Position numbers and translations under genes: made by a program. The notes under the pieces are model-generated. The model did no database searches and was not told the DNA's origin. It saw only the letters and a list, made by a program, of their open reading frames with translations. Source: Paraconiothyrium sp. Pb-2020 (taxonomy: Eukaryota > Ascomycota > Dothideomycetes > Pleosporales > Didymosphaeriaceae). Taken from it: DNA of 64,000 nt. Location of the stretch: positions 186,001-250,000 of the forward strand of contig JAJUBI010000009.1 of assembly GCA_022419385.1 (NCBI GenBank). Direction: 5' to 3'. Within the stretch, counting starts at the first letter, position 1. Each line of letters begins with the position of its first letter. Below, one piece after another: positions 10,173 through 19,314 of this stretch.

Positions 10173-12116
10173 ATGGCTGAGTTGGCTCAACCCATTGTGG
10201 TTTCCACAACGGAGCCCATATTGGAGCAGAAAGAGCCTGTAGTGGAGGTCACCGAGGTGGCCGGCGAGGAGAAGGTCGAGGAGCAGAAGGATGCGGAGCA
10301 GGAACCAATCACCGCACGACAGATTCTCTGTTTCTGGGATGCTGTCACTCACTGTGCTGAGCCTGAGAATTACGTTGAAATCACGAAGATGCTGGAAGAG
10401 GCCGCCAAGCAAGAAGAACAAGATGCCTCAAACGGGATAGAGCCTGCTATTCCGGTCCAGGAGGCACCGGTTGCCAACAAGGAGCCGAAAAGCAAAGTCC
10501 TGGACGAATTTGAGCTCGAGTTCATGTCCGACCGGTATCAGGTTGCGTGGACCAAGAATGGAAAGCCCAAGAGACACTCAGCGTGGCCGTCGAACTTTTG
10601 CCTCATTGTGACCGAGGAAGATGGGCAAGAACCATACTTTCAAGTTTTCAAGTTCGAGGCCGAATCGCTCGTCATCGATACCACAAATCCCGAGCCTACC
10701 TCTGAGGCTTATCCAGAGTTGTATAGCGATCCTGCTCGCCTGGTCTACCAATTTGGCCGCAAGTATTTCCTTGGGCCATCCGCCCGAGAAGAGGACGGCA
10801 CGCCTAAGATCGGTTTCTACTCAGAGGTATCAAACTTCAACTATGCCGAACATCGCATCCTTGGTGATCGACTGAGGCTCAAATTTTCCGATTCTGAAAC
10901 CCGCATAGCCGGTGATCGGAAATTGACGCTCGAGAACGGCACGGCGCTCACCTATGGGCAAGTGAACGGCCTAGGGGGCGACTTTTTTGCGACCAACAAC
11001 CCGATATGTACTGGGTTCAACTTCGACCAGCAATGCCAGTACTTCATGGACGCATATAATCTCCTTGGAAAAGCTGCGACTGGACTCAAAGAAGCGTCCC
11101 TGATTGACAGCATCAACGCCAAAGAGACACAAGCAGTCAGAGATGCCATTGCCGGCGGAAAATCAACCAAACAGGCCTATAAGGACTTGAGCAACAACGA
11201 CAAAGGCAGCGTATCTTTCATCCCGGTGACAAAAACCGACGAGCTGCTGACAGGTGCCACAATGGAGCGCGACGGACCCTCGTACGCTCGCATGGCGCTC
11301 CTCAACCTTGACCACTTCGGTAACGATGCCCACACCGCCTACAATGCTGGCCACACCTGCGCCATGCGTACCGCCGCAGCCGGCAACCTCGAGATTGCCT
11401 ACGCCATGAACGCGTTCGCAGACCACTACCTGGGCGACTGCTTTGCCTCTGGCCATATCCGTACACCGCGCAGCAAACTACACGCGTCGGGCGAGGCCAT
11501 CGACAAGGTATGCAAGGCCATCAACGACATCTACGAGGAAGTCTGCAAAGGCGTCCACGCAAAATCCAAGACCGACGCTTTCCTAACCGGAATGAAAGCG
11601 CCTTTCGTCTTGCCATATCTCACAGGCAAGCTCGCCTACCACGCCGGCGACATCGCGGCCATCGCGCCCGACGCATGCTCCAAGTTCATGCACGACGAGG
11701 ACAACATCCGTGGCCTCACAGTAGTGAACCAGCGCGGCGACCGCTGGGTGGCGTACGGCGACACGAAGCTCTTCGAAGCGGAGAACGCGCAGAACGTCCA
11801 GTTCATGAAGGAGGCGCTGCAGGCATCTGCCGACGAGGTGTACCAGGCCTACAAGACCAAGCAAGTTCCCACGGATGTCAACGGCTTCGCTGCGTGGCGC
11901 ATCGCCCCGAGCGGCATCGACGAGGCCCACTCGCATAAGCCGCTCTTCAGGTCAGACGGCTGGTACCGCACAGAGTGGACGAAGCCGTGGTCGACTGATT
12001 ACTCGGATCCGAAGTCGTGGAAACCAAAGTCTATCTTTAAGCCGCTGAGCTTCCCGGACGACTATCCCAACCTTCTGAGGAAAATGAGTGGGAATGATTA
12101 CTTCAAGAATTTGTAG
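10173..12116 (+). CDS. Zinc-dependent phospholipase C/P1-nuclease-fold-like protein
   Basis: This is a single-exon gene of 647 aa with no signal peptide. The first 120 residues are acidic and Glu/Val-rich and probably disordered. The region at about residues 375-440 carries the helix-bundle zinc motif 'LDHFGNDAHTAYNAGH', then 'NAFADHYLGDCFASGHIRTP'. The spaced Asp-His, Gly-His and Asp-His-Tyr-Leu-x-Asp residues are those used for the trinuclear zinc site in bacterial phospholipase C and S1/P1 nucleases. The expected activity is phosphodiester or phospholipid hydrolysis, but neither substrate nor location can be read from the sequence. The N-terminal half, before the zinc motif, contains Tyr/Phe-rich beta-like segments and does not resemble the classic short bacterial enzymes. 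It may add a fungal-specific domain. Confidence 0.75.
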   Translation: MAELAQPIVVSTTEPILEQKEPVVEVTEVAGEEKVEEQKDAEQEPITARQILCFWDAVTHCAEPENYVEITKMLEEAAKQEEQDASNGIEPAIPVQEAPVANKEPKSKVLDEFELEFMSDRYQVAWTKNGKPKRHSAWPSNFCLIVTEEDGQEPYFQVFKFEAESLVIDTTNPEPTSEAYPELYSDPARLVYQFGRKYFLGPSAREEDGTPKIGFYSEVSNFNYAEHRILGDRLRLKFSDSETRIAGDRKLTLENGTALTYGQVNGLGGDFFATNNPICTGFNFDQQCQYFMDAYNLLGKAATGLKEASLIDSINAKETQAVRDAIAGGKSTKQAYKDLSNNDKGSVSFIPVTKTDELLTGATMERDGPSYARMALLNLDHFGNDAHTAYNAGHTCAMRTAAAGNLEIAYAMNAFADHYLGDCFASGHIRTPRSKLHASGEAIDKVCKAINDIYEEVCKGVHAKSKTDAFLTGMKAPFVLPYLTGKLAYHAGDIAAIAPDACSKFMHDEDNIRGLTVVNQRGDRWVAYGDTKLFEAENAQNVQFMKEALQASADEVYQAYKTKQVPTDVNGFAAWRIAPSGIDEAHSHKPLFRSDGWYRTEWTKPWSTDYSDPKSWKPKSIFKPLSFPDDYPNLLRKMSGNDYFKNL

Positions 12117-12509
12117 ATTAGAGTTAGGTCTGCACTGGTAGCATCTTATAGTATCGCTTGACTGATACTTCTGGACGAGAAATGACTCGTGTGCTCGAGA
12201 AGGATGAATTGGGGTATGCGAATGAGAGGCGCTGCGGGGAGAGACGGAGTTGAAGTGCATTTTAGATTCGGCGCGTGTGACCCAACAATGTGGTACAGTT
12301 CTACAATTAGTAGTGTGAAGAGCTGATCAATGCGCAATCATAATTCCTCAACAGTAAAGTCTTAAGTTCGCACCTTCTCGCTCTGAATACAAATGCCTTC
12401 CCTATGCATCAATGGTGCGCATCATTTCAATATAGCGATGACGCTCGCGCTCAGACCAACTCAAAGCAACTGGCTGGACAGTCTCATCCAACACACGAAT
12501 CCTTGTTCC

Positions 12510-13150
12510 ATAGCCCTACACATCCTACCACGGCGTCGCAGTCTCCCCAAGCGGCACAGCCACCGCATCCCACCCCTGGCCCTCTCCCTCCATCTGAATC
12601 AAGAACGCCACCGTTGGAAAAAGATAAGAAAGGCTGACTTCAAACTCGCCCTCCTCTTCGTGGCATCACTAGCCAGACGGAAACCCTTCCCCGGCTGTCG
12701 AATAACGTTGACGGATCATCATCCTCTAGTAACTTTCCCTCCATCCACTTGTCTACCGCATCGAGGCTTGCATCGTCAACAAGAACGCAAGCTCGATAGC
12801 GGTAACTGTCGTCAGGGTCTTCTTCGCCTGACTGGAGCCAGTCGTTGAATCGCTTGCGAACTTCGATCTCATTGGCGCCCTGAAGGTCGGCTGTGGACTG
12901 GGTCTCAGTAAGTAATACAGTCTACTGGTGCAGCGTCGGTGGGCATACTTGGACTCTCCAATCTAGGTACTTGATAATGTCGCCTTTGCCATCGTCGATG
13001 AGCCCAGTGTGCGCTTGATTATTGAGAAACGCCATGAATCAGGCCCACTGCGCATCGTCGCGGTAGTCGGTTCGGTAGACGACGAAGCCGATGCGATGTC
13101 TACTATGAAACTGGGCTTGTTCAACGTTAGTCGTGGCTTCGCTACTCATG
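12510..13150 (-). pseudogene. Broken copy of a Dothideomycete-type accessory protein family
   Basis: Read on the minus strand from the ATG at 13150, the protein starts 'MSSEATTNVEQAQFHSRHR' and continues 'GFVVYRTDYRDDAQWA', then a TGA stop, then 'FMAFLNNQAHTGLIDDGKG'. The frame resumes past the stop. After a canonical intron (GTATGC..GAG/AG region, about 12905-12948) comes 'NEIEVRKRFNDWLQSGEED', then 'SYRYRACVLVDDASLDAV'. Near 12660 the meaningful frame shifts and continues in another frame as 'EFEVSLSYLFPTVAFLIQM' and 'GQGWDAVAVPLGE'. This pattern ('YRT.Y..D..W..F..FLN...', 'R.RFN.W') belongs to a large fungal accessory family of unknown function that I recognise only by shape. The in-frame stop (probable CGA to TGA) plus the frameshift make it a pseudogene. 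Confidence 0.65.
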
Positions 13151-13861
13151 GTTGATTCGCGGTAAGTCGCGATGTCGCGGGAATTACGATGCTCTTCTCG
13201 CCGTCAACTTGAGAGAGATGTGGGAACAGTGAGCTATGGGTCGTCCCACGAAAGAAGCGTCCCCACTGTATACAGCAAGACTAATCTCTATTTCAAATCT
13301 AGAATGGTGCGTTCCTAATTAAGGATGTTACTGCCTTGTGTTATGACTGTGCCGCTGGAAGCGAGACGGAAGAGATGTTCAATGGTCGACCGTAGCCGAG
13401 AGCCGCATCAACTTTGGTCTTAGCAACGTCAGTGTTGATCTGACGATCACGGACCACGGTGGAAAATCCTTCACCGATGGTAGAGACAGGCTTGTAAAAC
13501 TGGTATGTCGCACTTAAGATACTTGAGGGAACAGAGCTACTAGTCTGAGACACGTCTCGAAGTCAGGATCGCTCTAGCTGGACTGGCAGTTACAGTGAGT
13601 TAAAAGACATTACATTACATACACTGGCTTTCGAGCGGTGTTGCCTCTTCGAAAGTTTCGGAACCTTAACACTACTACTTCCCCTTGTTATCCAAAAGAT
13701 TGAACCTCCCAGTCTCCAATCTTAGAGTACCCAACAGGCTCGATGGCCACAAATATTCATCAGGGCCTGTCAACCAACTCTCAATAGCACTAATAGCCAA
13801 CAAGGGATTCAGGACTCCAGCTTTGTCCTAGCGGTCACGGCATGGGCCACTTCAACTGCCC
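13151..13861. other. Gap with one short unassigned open frame
   Basis: A 70-codon minus-strand frame (13341-13553), Ser/Thr-rich with 'TYQFYKPVSTIGEGFSTVV' inside, is the only notable item. It has no partner exon that I can find and no recognised family, so I do not call it a gene. The rest appears non-coding and would hold the 3' end of copy A's transcript. Confidence 0.3.
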
Positions 13862-15186
13862 CTAACCTTGTCCCACAAAAGCTCGAATCTCTGCCAGCTT
13901 CTTCTCGGCAGCATCTGCACGTGCTGAATCCTTCTGAAGTTGTGCTTGGAGTTGTTGTATTTCTTGTGCATATGATGCATATGACTCCTCCGTGGACTTG
14001 AAGAATTTCTCTGCCTTTCGCTCCGCTTGCCTAAGGTCTTCCTGAGCTTTCTCAAGACGCACCTTGTGGATATTATGCAGCTGGGCTAGGGCGTATCCGT
14101 CTTTCTCGTTGTGCGGCTCGGTATGCTTCTGCATGTGGTTCCTCTCCGTAACGGACTTTCCAATGGTCTCCCTTGAATCAGCAACCTCGGCCACGAGCTC
14201 CTTATTTCTGGCCCTTAACTTCGAGTTCTCGGCTCTGAGCTCCTTGATCACTTCTGCATCTTTGGCTCGGGCTTCGTTCATGTCGAGTTTTAGGCGCTTA
14301 CTACCTTTCTCCAGCTTCGTGTATGCCGTGTTAACATTACGTAACATATTCTCCACGCTCGAATCGTCGGGACGTGGATCTTGCGCAGGTTCCTTAGAAA
14401 CAGAGGTTCCGGCTATTATTGGCGCATCGGACAGGTCTACTATTCGGTCAGCGAGTAAACGGATTGATGGACATGAAATTGGGGCGACTCATCAGGCGAG
14501 GTAACAATGGTATCATCGGACATGAAATGAGCCATGTCTTCTATCTTCGTAAGGATCTTGTCGGTCTCGGAAAGAATTTGAGGGCTAACGGTGATATCCG
14601 TAGCGTCATGATGTTCTGATGAATGGTGGTCGGGTTTTGGGCGCGAGCCGGCCTTTTTGGCCCCTCCATGCGCTATCATGCAACATCCTTTTCGAAACTC
14701 TCTCGTGAAAGGTTCGTAGCCACCGAACTGGGAGATCTGACCAGATGCCAAAAAGTAATAGGATACAAGAGTCTTCAATCGCGTCAACGTTGCCCTCTGT
14801 GTTCCATCGGCAATGTTGCAGAGTGGCTCTTCGACATCTACTCTTGTCATTGCTTCTAAGGAGACCTTAATATAGAATTTCGACATCGAATTAGACCATT
14901 CTCTGATATATCCTACTTCATTGTATTGGTCTCCGTGGAGGAAGGCGAGCACCTTGTCCTTCGGGTGTTCTACGAAGCCGTCGTACAGTCCGATGACCAG
15001 GAGTTTATCTGTAGCACTCGCGGGGAGTCGGAAATGTGAGTTCTTGATCCTCTCGGGATCCACGTTGTCGAATTCGAGGGTCGCAACATTGGGTAACGCT
15101 TCGAACGCATCGGGGAACGCATCAAGGGCCCAGTCGCGAATTGCATTCAAAGTCCAGACCTTCGGGGTCGATATCCCCTCGTCCAT
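13862..15186 (-). CDS. Two-part family, copy A: globular N-domain plus coiled-coil C-domain
   Basis: Exon 1 starts at the ATG at 15186 and encodes 'TLNAIRDWALDAFPDAFEAL', then a globular domain of about 150 aa with 'EPLCNI' and 'LVSYYFLASGQI', ending 'FTREFRKGCCMIA'. Exon 2 (from about 14392 down to 13862) encodes a charged heptad-rich coil of about 150 aa. A likely 5'-UTR intron ends just upstream of the ATG (CTAAT branch, ACACAG acceptor). This start aligns with copies B, C and D. The longer frame back to 15237 would put coding sequence inside that intron. The internal splice is uncertain. Copies B, C and D use a phase-1 intron here, but A lacks a phase-1 GT donor; the best phase-0 solution uses the acceptor at 14393-14395 with a donor near 14460 or 14472. 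A could therefore be mis-spliced or decaying. Function is unknown. Confidence 0.65.
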
Positions 15187-15685
15187 TTTCTGTGTTCTGA
15201 TTAGCAAATATACGCTGTCAATGCCCATCGATGCCACCTACCGTATGCGAGAGAGATTTCTTACCTGTGACGACGAGACGCACAGCAAAGTAAGTTGGGG
15301 TTGGGAACCGGTGACTATTCCGACGCGTTGTTGACAATGCGAGGTAGACGGACGCGACAGGGTCATTTGTCGTTTGTTGGGGCAAACGCGGCACCTGCCA
15401 ATCACGACTGAGCTGCACGTGAGAAGTGAAGATCAGGGAAACGCATTACGGATATGCTAGGACCAGAACAAAATGCAATAGTTCCTATGTTCGCATACGC
15501 GAATAAAATGGGATATCTTGAATCTCAGGAAATAGTTGTCAGTCTCTAAATGTCCGCATGGGTACCTCGCCTATGAGGTTATGTATGAACCGCACTGGTA
15601 TAGATCCTAGACCTGAGCTTCCCCAAGAAGAACCTCAAGACGAATGCAAGACAGTCTGCCCCCACGCACGCATTCCCATCGTATT
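15187..15685. other. Gap between copies A and B
   Basis: This spacing of about 500 bp contains copy A's promoter and 5' leader (with the likely 5'-UTR intron near 15190-15270) and the 3' end of copy B. No separate gene is evident. Confidence 0.4.
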
Positions 15686-16959
15686 TCAAGACCTCTGAGC
15701 CGACTTGAGTGCTTGCAGCTTGAACTCCAAGCGCGCTGTCGTTCCCACTGCTCGGTCCGTAATGTTTTTCTCCCTCTCAAGCGCAGATTCAAGAGCTACG
15801 ATCTTCCGCTCAGCTGTCTCTGCTCTACCTTCGGCTTTAATAGCCCTCTGCTCCGCAGTGGTGCGCATATTCTCTTTTGCCGCCACTTCTTTCTTCAGTG
15901 TTTGTGTGCTCTCTTTCTCTCGCTTCAGCTCCTCCTTAAGCCGCTTCTTCTCGACTAGCCATCGTTCATTACCAAGACTCAGCTCACGGTTCTCTGTCTT
16001 CAGACGCTTGTTAATCTCCTCGAGAAGATTGTAAGCGCCCTCTATCTCGCGATAGCCGCGCTTGAAATCCGGTCTAGGAGGTTCCGGTTTGCTGGCCTGG
16101 TCCCCCTCATCTGAGGAAACGGTCGGGTCTTGCGGGTAGTTAGTGAATTATCTCGACATGATGGACGCAGTGTCAAACACGCACCTTGATGGACACCTGC
16201 TCCTTGATCTCCTCCAGCGCCATGATCCGAAGTGTCATGTGACTCATGCTCGTCGTACCGTGATTGTAGTGTCTTGGGCATTGTCTTCGGCGTGGATATC
16301 TCCTTCGGCTTGAGTATTGCCTTCGGCATGGAGATTGTCTTCGCCATGGGCATTGTTGCCGGGTTGTGTGTACCTTTTGGCTTAGCGAGTGACCCTGTGC
16401 CGTTGTTCTTCATCCTAGCGCACGCTGTCTTGAAGTTGTCCCAGAAAACTATGGAGAATCGAGAGTAAGAGACCCAAGGGGGCCATGGGCGGTAAATTTT
16501 CTTCAAATGAATAGCCCCCAGGAAATAATAATAGACGAGGACGTCAATAAGTACTTTGGTATTAGCGCTGCCTGCTCCGAGCATTTTGCAGAACGGCATC
16601 TTCCAGAGTATATGTGGGTGACCGTTGGTAATTTCAATGTACCGGTTTGGTCTGGGCTTGTATGCATAGCGAAATTTAAGGGATAGTCCGGAATTCTCCA
16701 GGTGGAGGAAGGCATATACTACAGAGCCATCTTCTGCTCGCTCTGCGCCACTGTCAAGTTCCCCAACACACAATACATGTGAAGTGATAGAGCCTTTACG
16801 ACAGTAGAAAGGATATCTTCTATCGCTGACGTCCAATAGCTCTCCGGCCGGGCTCAATTTCTCGAAGGCAAGGGTTTCGACAGACGGGAGTGCTGCAAAG
16901 TCTTCCGGAAACTTTTCGTTTGCCCACTTGGAGACAGCGCTTGCATCTAGCAGCGCCAT
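15686..16959 (-). CDS. Two-part family, copy B: globular N-domain plus coiled-coil C-domain
   Basis: Two exons, 16185-16959 and 15686-16128, give 405 aa with a clean phase-1 intron (GTGCGT donor, CTAAC branch, CAAG acceptor). The ATG at 16959 is the first in frame. The N-domain begins 'SAVSKWANEKFPEDFAALPS' and includes 'KMPFCKMLG' and 'LVYYYFLGAIHL', ending 'FKTACARMK'. The linker carries four 18-bp units encoding hexapeptides of the form x-I-x-x-P-K. Exon 2 is almost entirely heptad repeats with 'INKRLKTENRELSL' and ends 'LEFKLQALKSAQRS'. The coil tail is clearly related to copy C ('LEIELQDLKSAQNA'). There is no signal peptide or membrane segment. I infer a soluble, self-associating protein. 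No catalytic motif is seen, and the function is unknown. Confidence 0.8.
16286..16357. repeat. Four 18-bp tandem units in the copy B linker
   Basis: Four consecutive 18-bp units begin with TTCGGC or TTCGCC on the plus strand, at 16286, 16304, 16322 and 16340. On the coding (minus) strand they give hexapeptides ending Pro-Lys. The period of 18 keeps the frame, so unit gain or loss would change only linker length. Confidence 0.75.
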
Positions 16960-17481
16960 AGTGTTACCTATAGAGCGACTGCTTCTTGGAAGCCGGGTTA
17001 GCACCTTTCGTGGTCATGTCAGTCTCAGAAGTGGTGCTCGAGGAGAACGCGAAGGGCGTCTAATTTACGTGGATAGACGCTGGTCGCTGTTTTGTGGCAG
17101 GATGTGAACGAAGGCAATCTGGGGCGGGTACGTATCGATACCTTTTGTAGGCCCCGCAAGGGTAAGAGGTCCAACACCCAGTAAGCGAGAGAACTAAAGT
17201 AAAAGAGCGGCAAGAGATCTCTTCGGCACAATCCGAGACAATATCATCTATTACTGTATGGTAAAAAGTATTTTCTGATGGTACATCACCTGTGGGTGAA
17301 GCAACCGAGCTGGAGCAACCCCCAATATCCGAACCCACTTAGCACTAATTTCAAAAAAGACTTCAGAAGGGGAGTTGATGCCGGACTCATCAATATCATC
17401 CTTCAAGCATTTGACCAGACTTTAGGTCCTGCAGCTCAATCTCAGAGAGGGAGCCGAGGCCAGACTCATCAGCATCATAAT
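16960..17481. other. Gap between copies B and C
   Basis: This spacing of about 520 bp holds copy B's promoter and the 3' flank of copy C, including the partial duplication of copy C's 3' end described separately. No additional gene is evident. Confidence 0.4.
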
Positions 17482-17519
17482 TCAAGCATTCTGAGCAGAC
17501 TTCAGATCCTGTAGCTCGA
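17369..17519. repeat. 79-bp imperfect tandem duplication across the 3' end of copy C
   Basis: The segment around 17369-17440 repeats 17448-17519 with a 79-bp offset (compare CCGGACTCATCA at 17381 with CCAGACTCATCA at 17460). On the minus strand the outer unit still reads 'EIELQDLKSGQMLEG' then a stop, against the true C-terminus 'EIELQDLKSAQNA'. The last coding bases and the stop of copy C were therefore duplicated downstream. Confidence 0.75.
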
Positions 17520-18783
17520 TCTCCAACCTCGCCTTTTCCCCGAGTGCTCGGACTGTGATCGCCTTCTCCTTCTCAAGCTGAGTCTCGCAACCCATTACCT
17601 TTTGCTCAGCCTGGATGGCGCGCTTCTCCATAGCGGTGCATGCATCTTTTCTGATCTTCGACTCTTTCTTGAGACTTTTGATGGTCTCGCGCTCTCTACA
17701 GAGGTCTTTGCTGAGCGTCCCCTTATCATCCTCGAGACGCTTCTTGGTGGCCTCCCATTGCTGCTTGTCCTCCTGCAGCTTCTCGATTTCCGTCTTCAAG
17801 CGCTTGTTACTCTCTTCCATAAGATCGCAGGCTTCGTCTAACTCGCGCCGTGCACGCTTGAGCTGGGATGGAGGAACTTCTGTTATGCTGGTGTCGGCTG
17901 CTGCGACCGGGAAGGTGGGAGAGACTGTGAAGGTGGGAGAGACTGTGAAGGTGGGAGAGACTGTGAAGGTGGGAGAGACCGGGAAGGTGGGAGAGACCGG
18001 GTAGATGGGAGAGACTGGGAAAGTGGGAGAGACTGGGAAGTTGTTAACATGCAGTCAACACACACGGCAGGAAATGCGAGCCACCCACCTTTCGCATTGT
18101 CTGCTCCTGAGTTCCCTTCTAAGTCACGCTCGGCTACCTTAGGCGATCCTTGCTCATCGCGTCGTGGACCCGCTGCCATTTGCAAATTCTTCGGCTTGAC
18201 GGGTAGGTCTCGGCCTGCGTCTCTCATCATGATGCAGGCCATCTTGAAATCGCTTTCAAATTTGCGATAATGTTTAATCTCGTTCAAGTGTCCCTTGGCG
18301 AGTAGGTACCAACAGACGAGGGCTTTGATCAGAGACTGGCCTTCATCGGGGTTGCCGTTGGTCATCGCACAGAATGGTGCTCCCCAGTGCATATTGGTAT
18401 TTTGTAAGTAGTGGCTGATGTCAATGCAACTATCGGGCTCTAGATGGTTAACAACGTAGCGGACTTCTAGAGCCGGTTCCGAATTAGGACGTGAGTCGAG
18501 AGCAACATAAGCAAATACCAGAACGCCCTCTGCGCAACCATCGCCATGCCCAACGCGCAGTAGATGCGAAGAAGATTCCTTGGGCCAAGGGCGCCATGGG
18601 CCGCCATTGAAATTCCTGAAACGTCTGTTACCATTGGGCTTGACAGCGAGGTTTGCGACATCCGGAAGGGTCTTGAAAGCTTCAGGGAATTTTTCTCTTG
18701 CCAATTTGGTGACTTTGGCCAGCTATCAGATCGCATTAGTACTGAGCTCGGCGTCCTACAACTGGGTTGAGACTTACATCCAT
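17482..18783 (-). CDS. Two-part family, copy C: globular N-domain plus hexapeptide repeats plus coiled coil
   Basis: Three exons, 18778-18783, 18089-18722 and 17482-18032, join to 396 aa. The first coding exon is only ATG GAT before GTAAGT. Exon 2 opens 'LAKVTKLAREKFPEAFKTLP', which aligns with 'W...FP..F.ALP' of the other copies, and includes 'WGAPFCAMTNG', 'LVCWYLLAKGHL' and 'FKMACIMMRDAG'. The phase-1 intron GTGGGT..TTCCCAG leads into seven hexapeptides VSP[TI][FY][TP], then a long coil beginning 'QLKRARRELDEACDLMEES'. Without this splice the frame runs through the repeats as 'SLPPSQ' and stops at 17883, so the intron is required. The coil shares 'KRLKTE' and the C-terminus with copy B. 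There is no enzyme motif, signal peptide or membrane segment. Function is unknown. Confidence 0.8.
17905..18038. repeat. 18-bp minisatellite, seven full units plus a partial unit
   Basis: Seven units of the form GAC[TC]G[TG]GAAGGTGGGAGA (plus strand) run from 17905 to 18030, with a partial eighth unit that contains the intron's acceptor (CTTCCCAG on the minus strand). The unit length keeps the frame of copy C and encodes VSPTFP/T hexapeptides. Several units contain a CCCAG or CACAG that could serve as an alternative in-frame 3' splice site. Confidence 0.9.
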
Positions 18784-19314
18784 GATGTGAGCTGAGTTCG
18801 GGATGAGCTTCCAAGTCGATGATAGGTCTCGCGCTGGCAGCCGTAGGGTTAAAGCGGTTTGCGTATGGGATACCGAGTGGAGAGAACGCGAAAGTTGATC
18901 GAGGAGAGCTGAGGTCGAGCTCCCTTAAGTAAGTGAACAACGTAATAATAGGTGAGCAACTTGAAAGTAAGGGAACAACTTGAAAGTAAGTGAACAACTC
19001 AGAAGTGAGTGAACAACTCAGAAGTGAGTGAACAACTCAGAAGTAAGTGAACAACTCAAAAGTAGGTGAATAGAATTCTAGCGTAGAGGGGGAGAGGAAA
19101 GTGAAAGCAAGAGGGCGACAAATCACAGTGATAGCTCATTTCTGAGTTATGAGAAAGAGCAGTTAGCCAGTTCAAACAGCAAGACAACGTAGGCCACTTC
19201 ATTACAGTAAGGGAACCAAGCCCTTTGCTAAATTGTATGTTTGTGCGTAACTATTTCTTTTTATCATGAAATAGCCGTCGCAATCACTAACCGCATTTCG
19301 CCTTTCGCAACGCT
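18784..19314. other. Promoter region of copy C with a minisatellite
   Basis: This stretch of about 530 bp lies upstream of copy C and downstream of the GST gene's stop. It carries the 19-bp tandem repeat listed separately and no convincing gene. Confidence 0.5.
18926..19077. repeat. 19-bp minisatellite upstream of copy C
   Basis: About eight tandem 19-bp units run through this span. The consensus on the plus strand is GAAGTRAGTGAACAACTCA. The central four or five units are nearly identical and the outer ones are degenerate. The array begins about 140 bp upstream of copy C's ATG, so it lies in its promoter or 5' leader. Confidence 0.85.

Noticed and set aside
17883..18048. 'SLPPSQ' repeats as the C-terminus of copy C
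   Set aside because: That frame exists only if the intron is retained. Splicing at 18089/18032 joins the N-domain to the coil through VSPTFP/T repeats instead.
17905..19077. CRISPR-like arrays
   Set aside because: The 18- and 19-bp repeats are head-to-tail with no spacers, in a eukaryotic genome; they are minisatellites.
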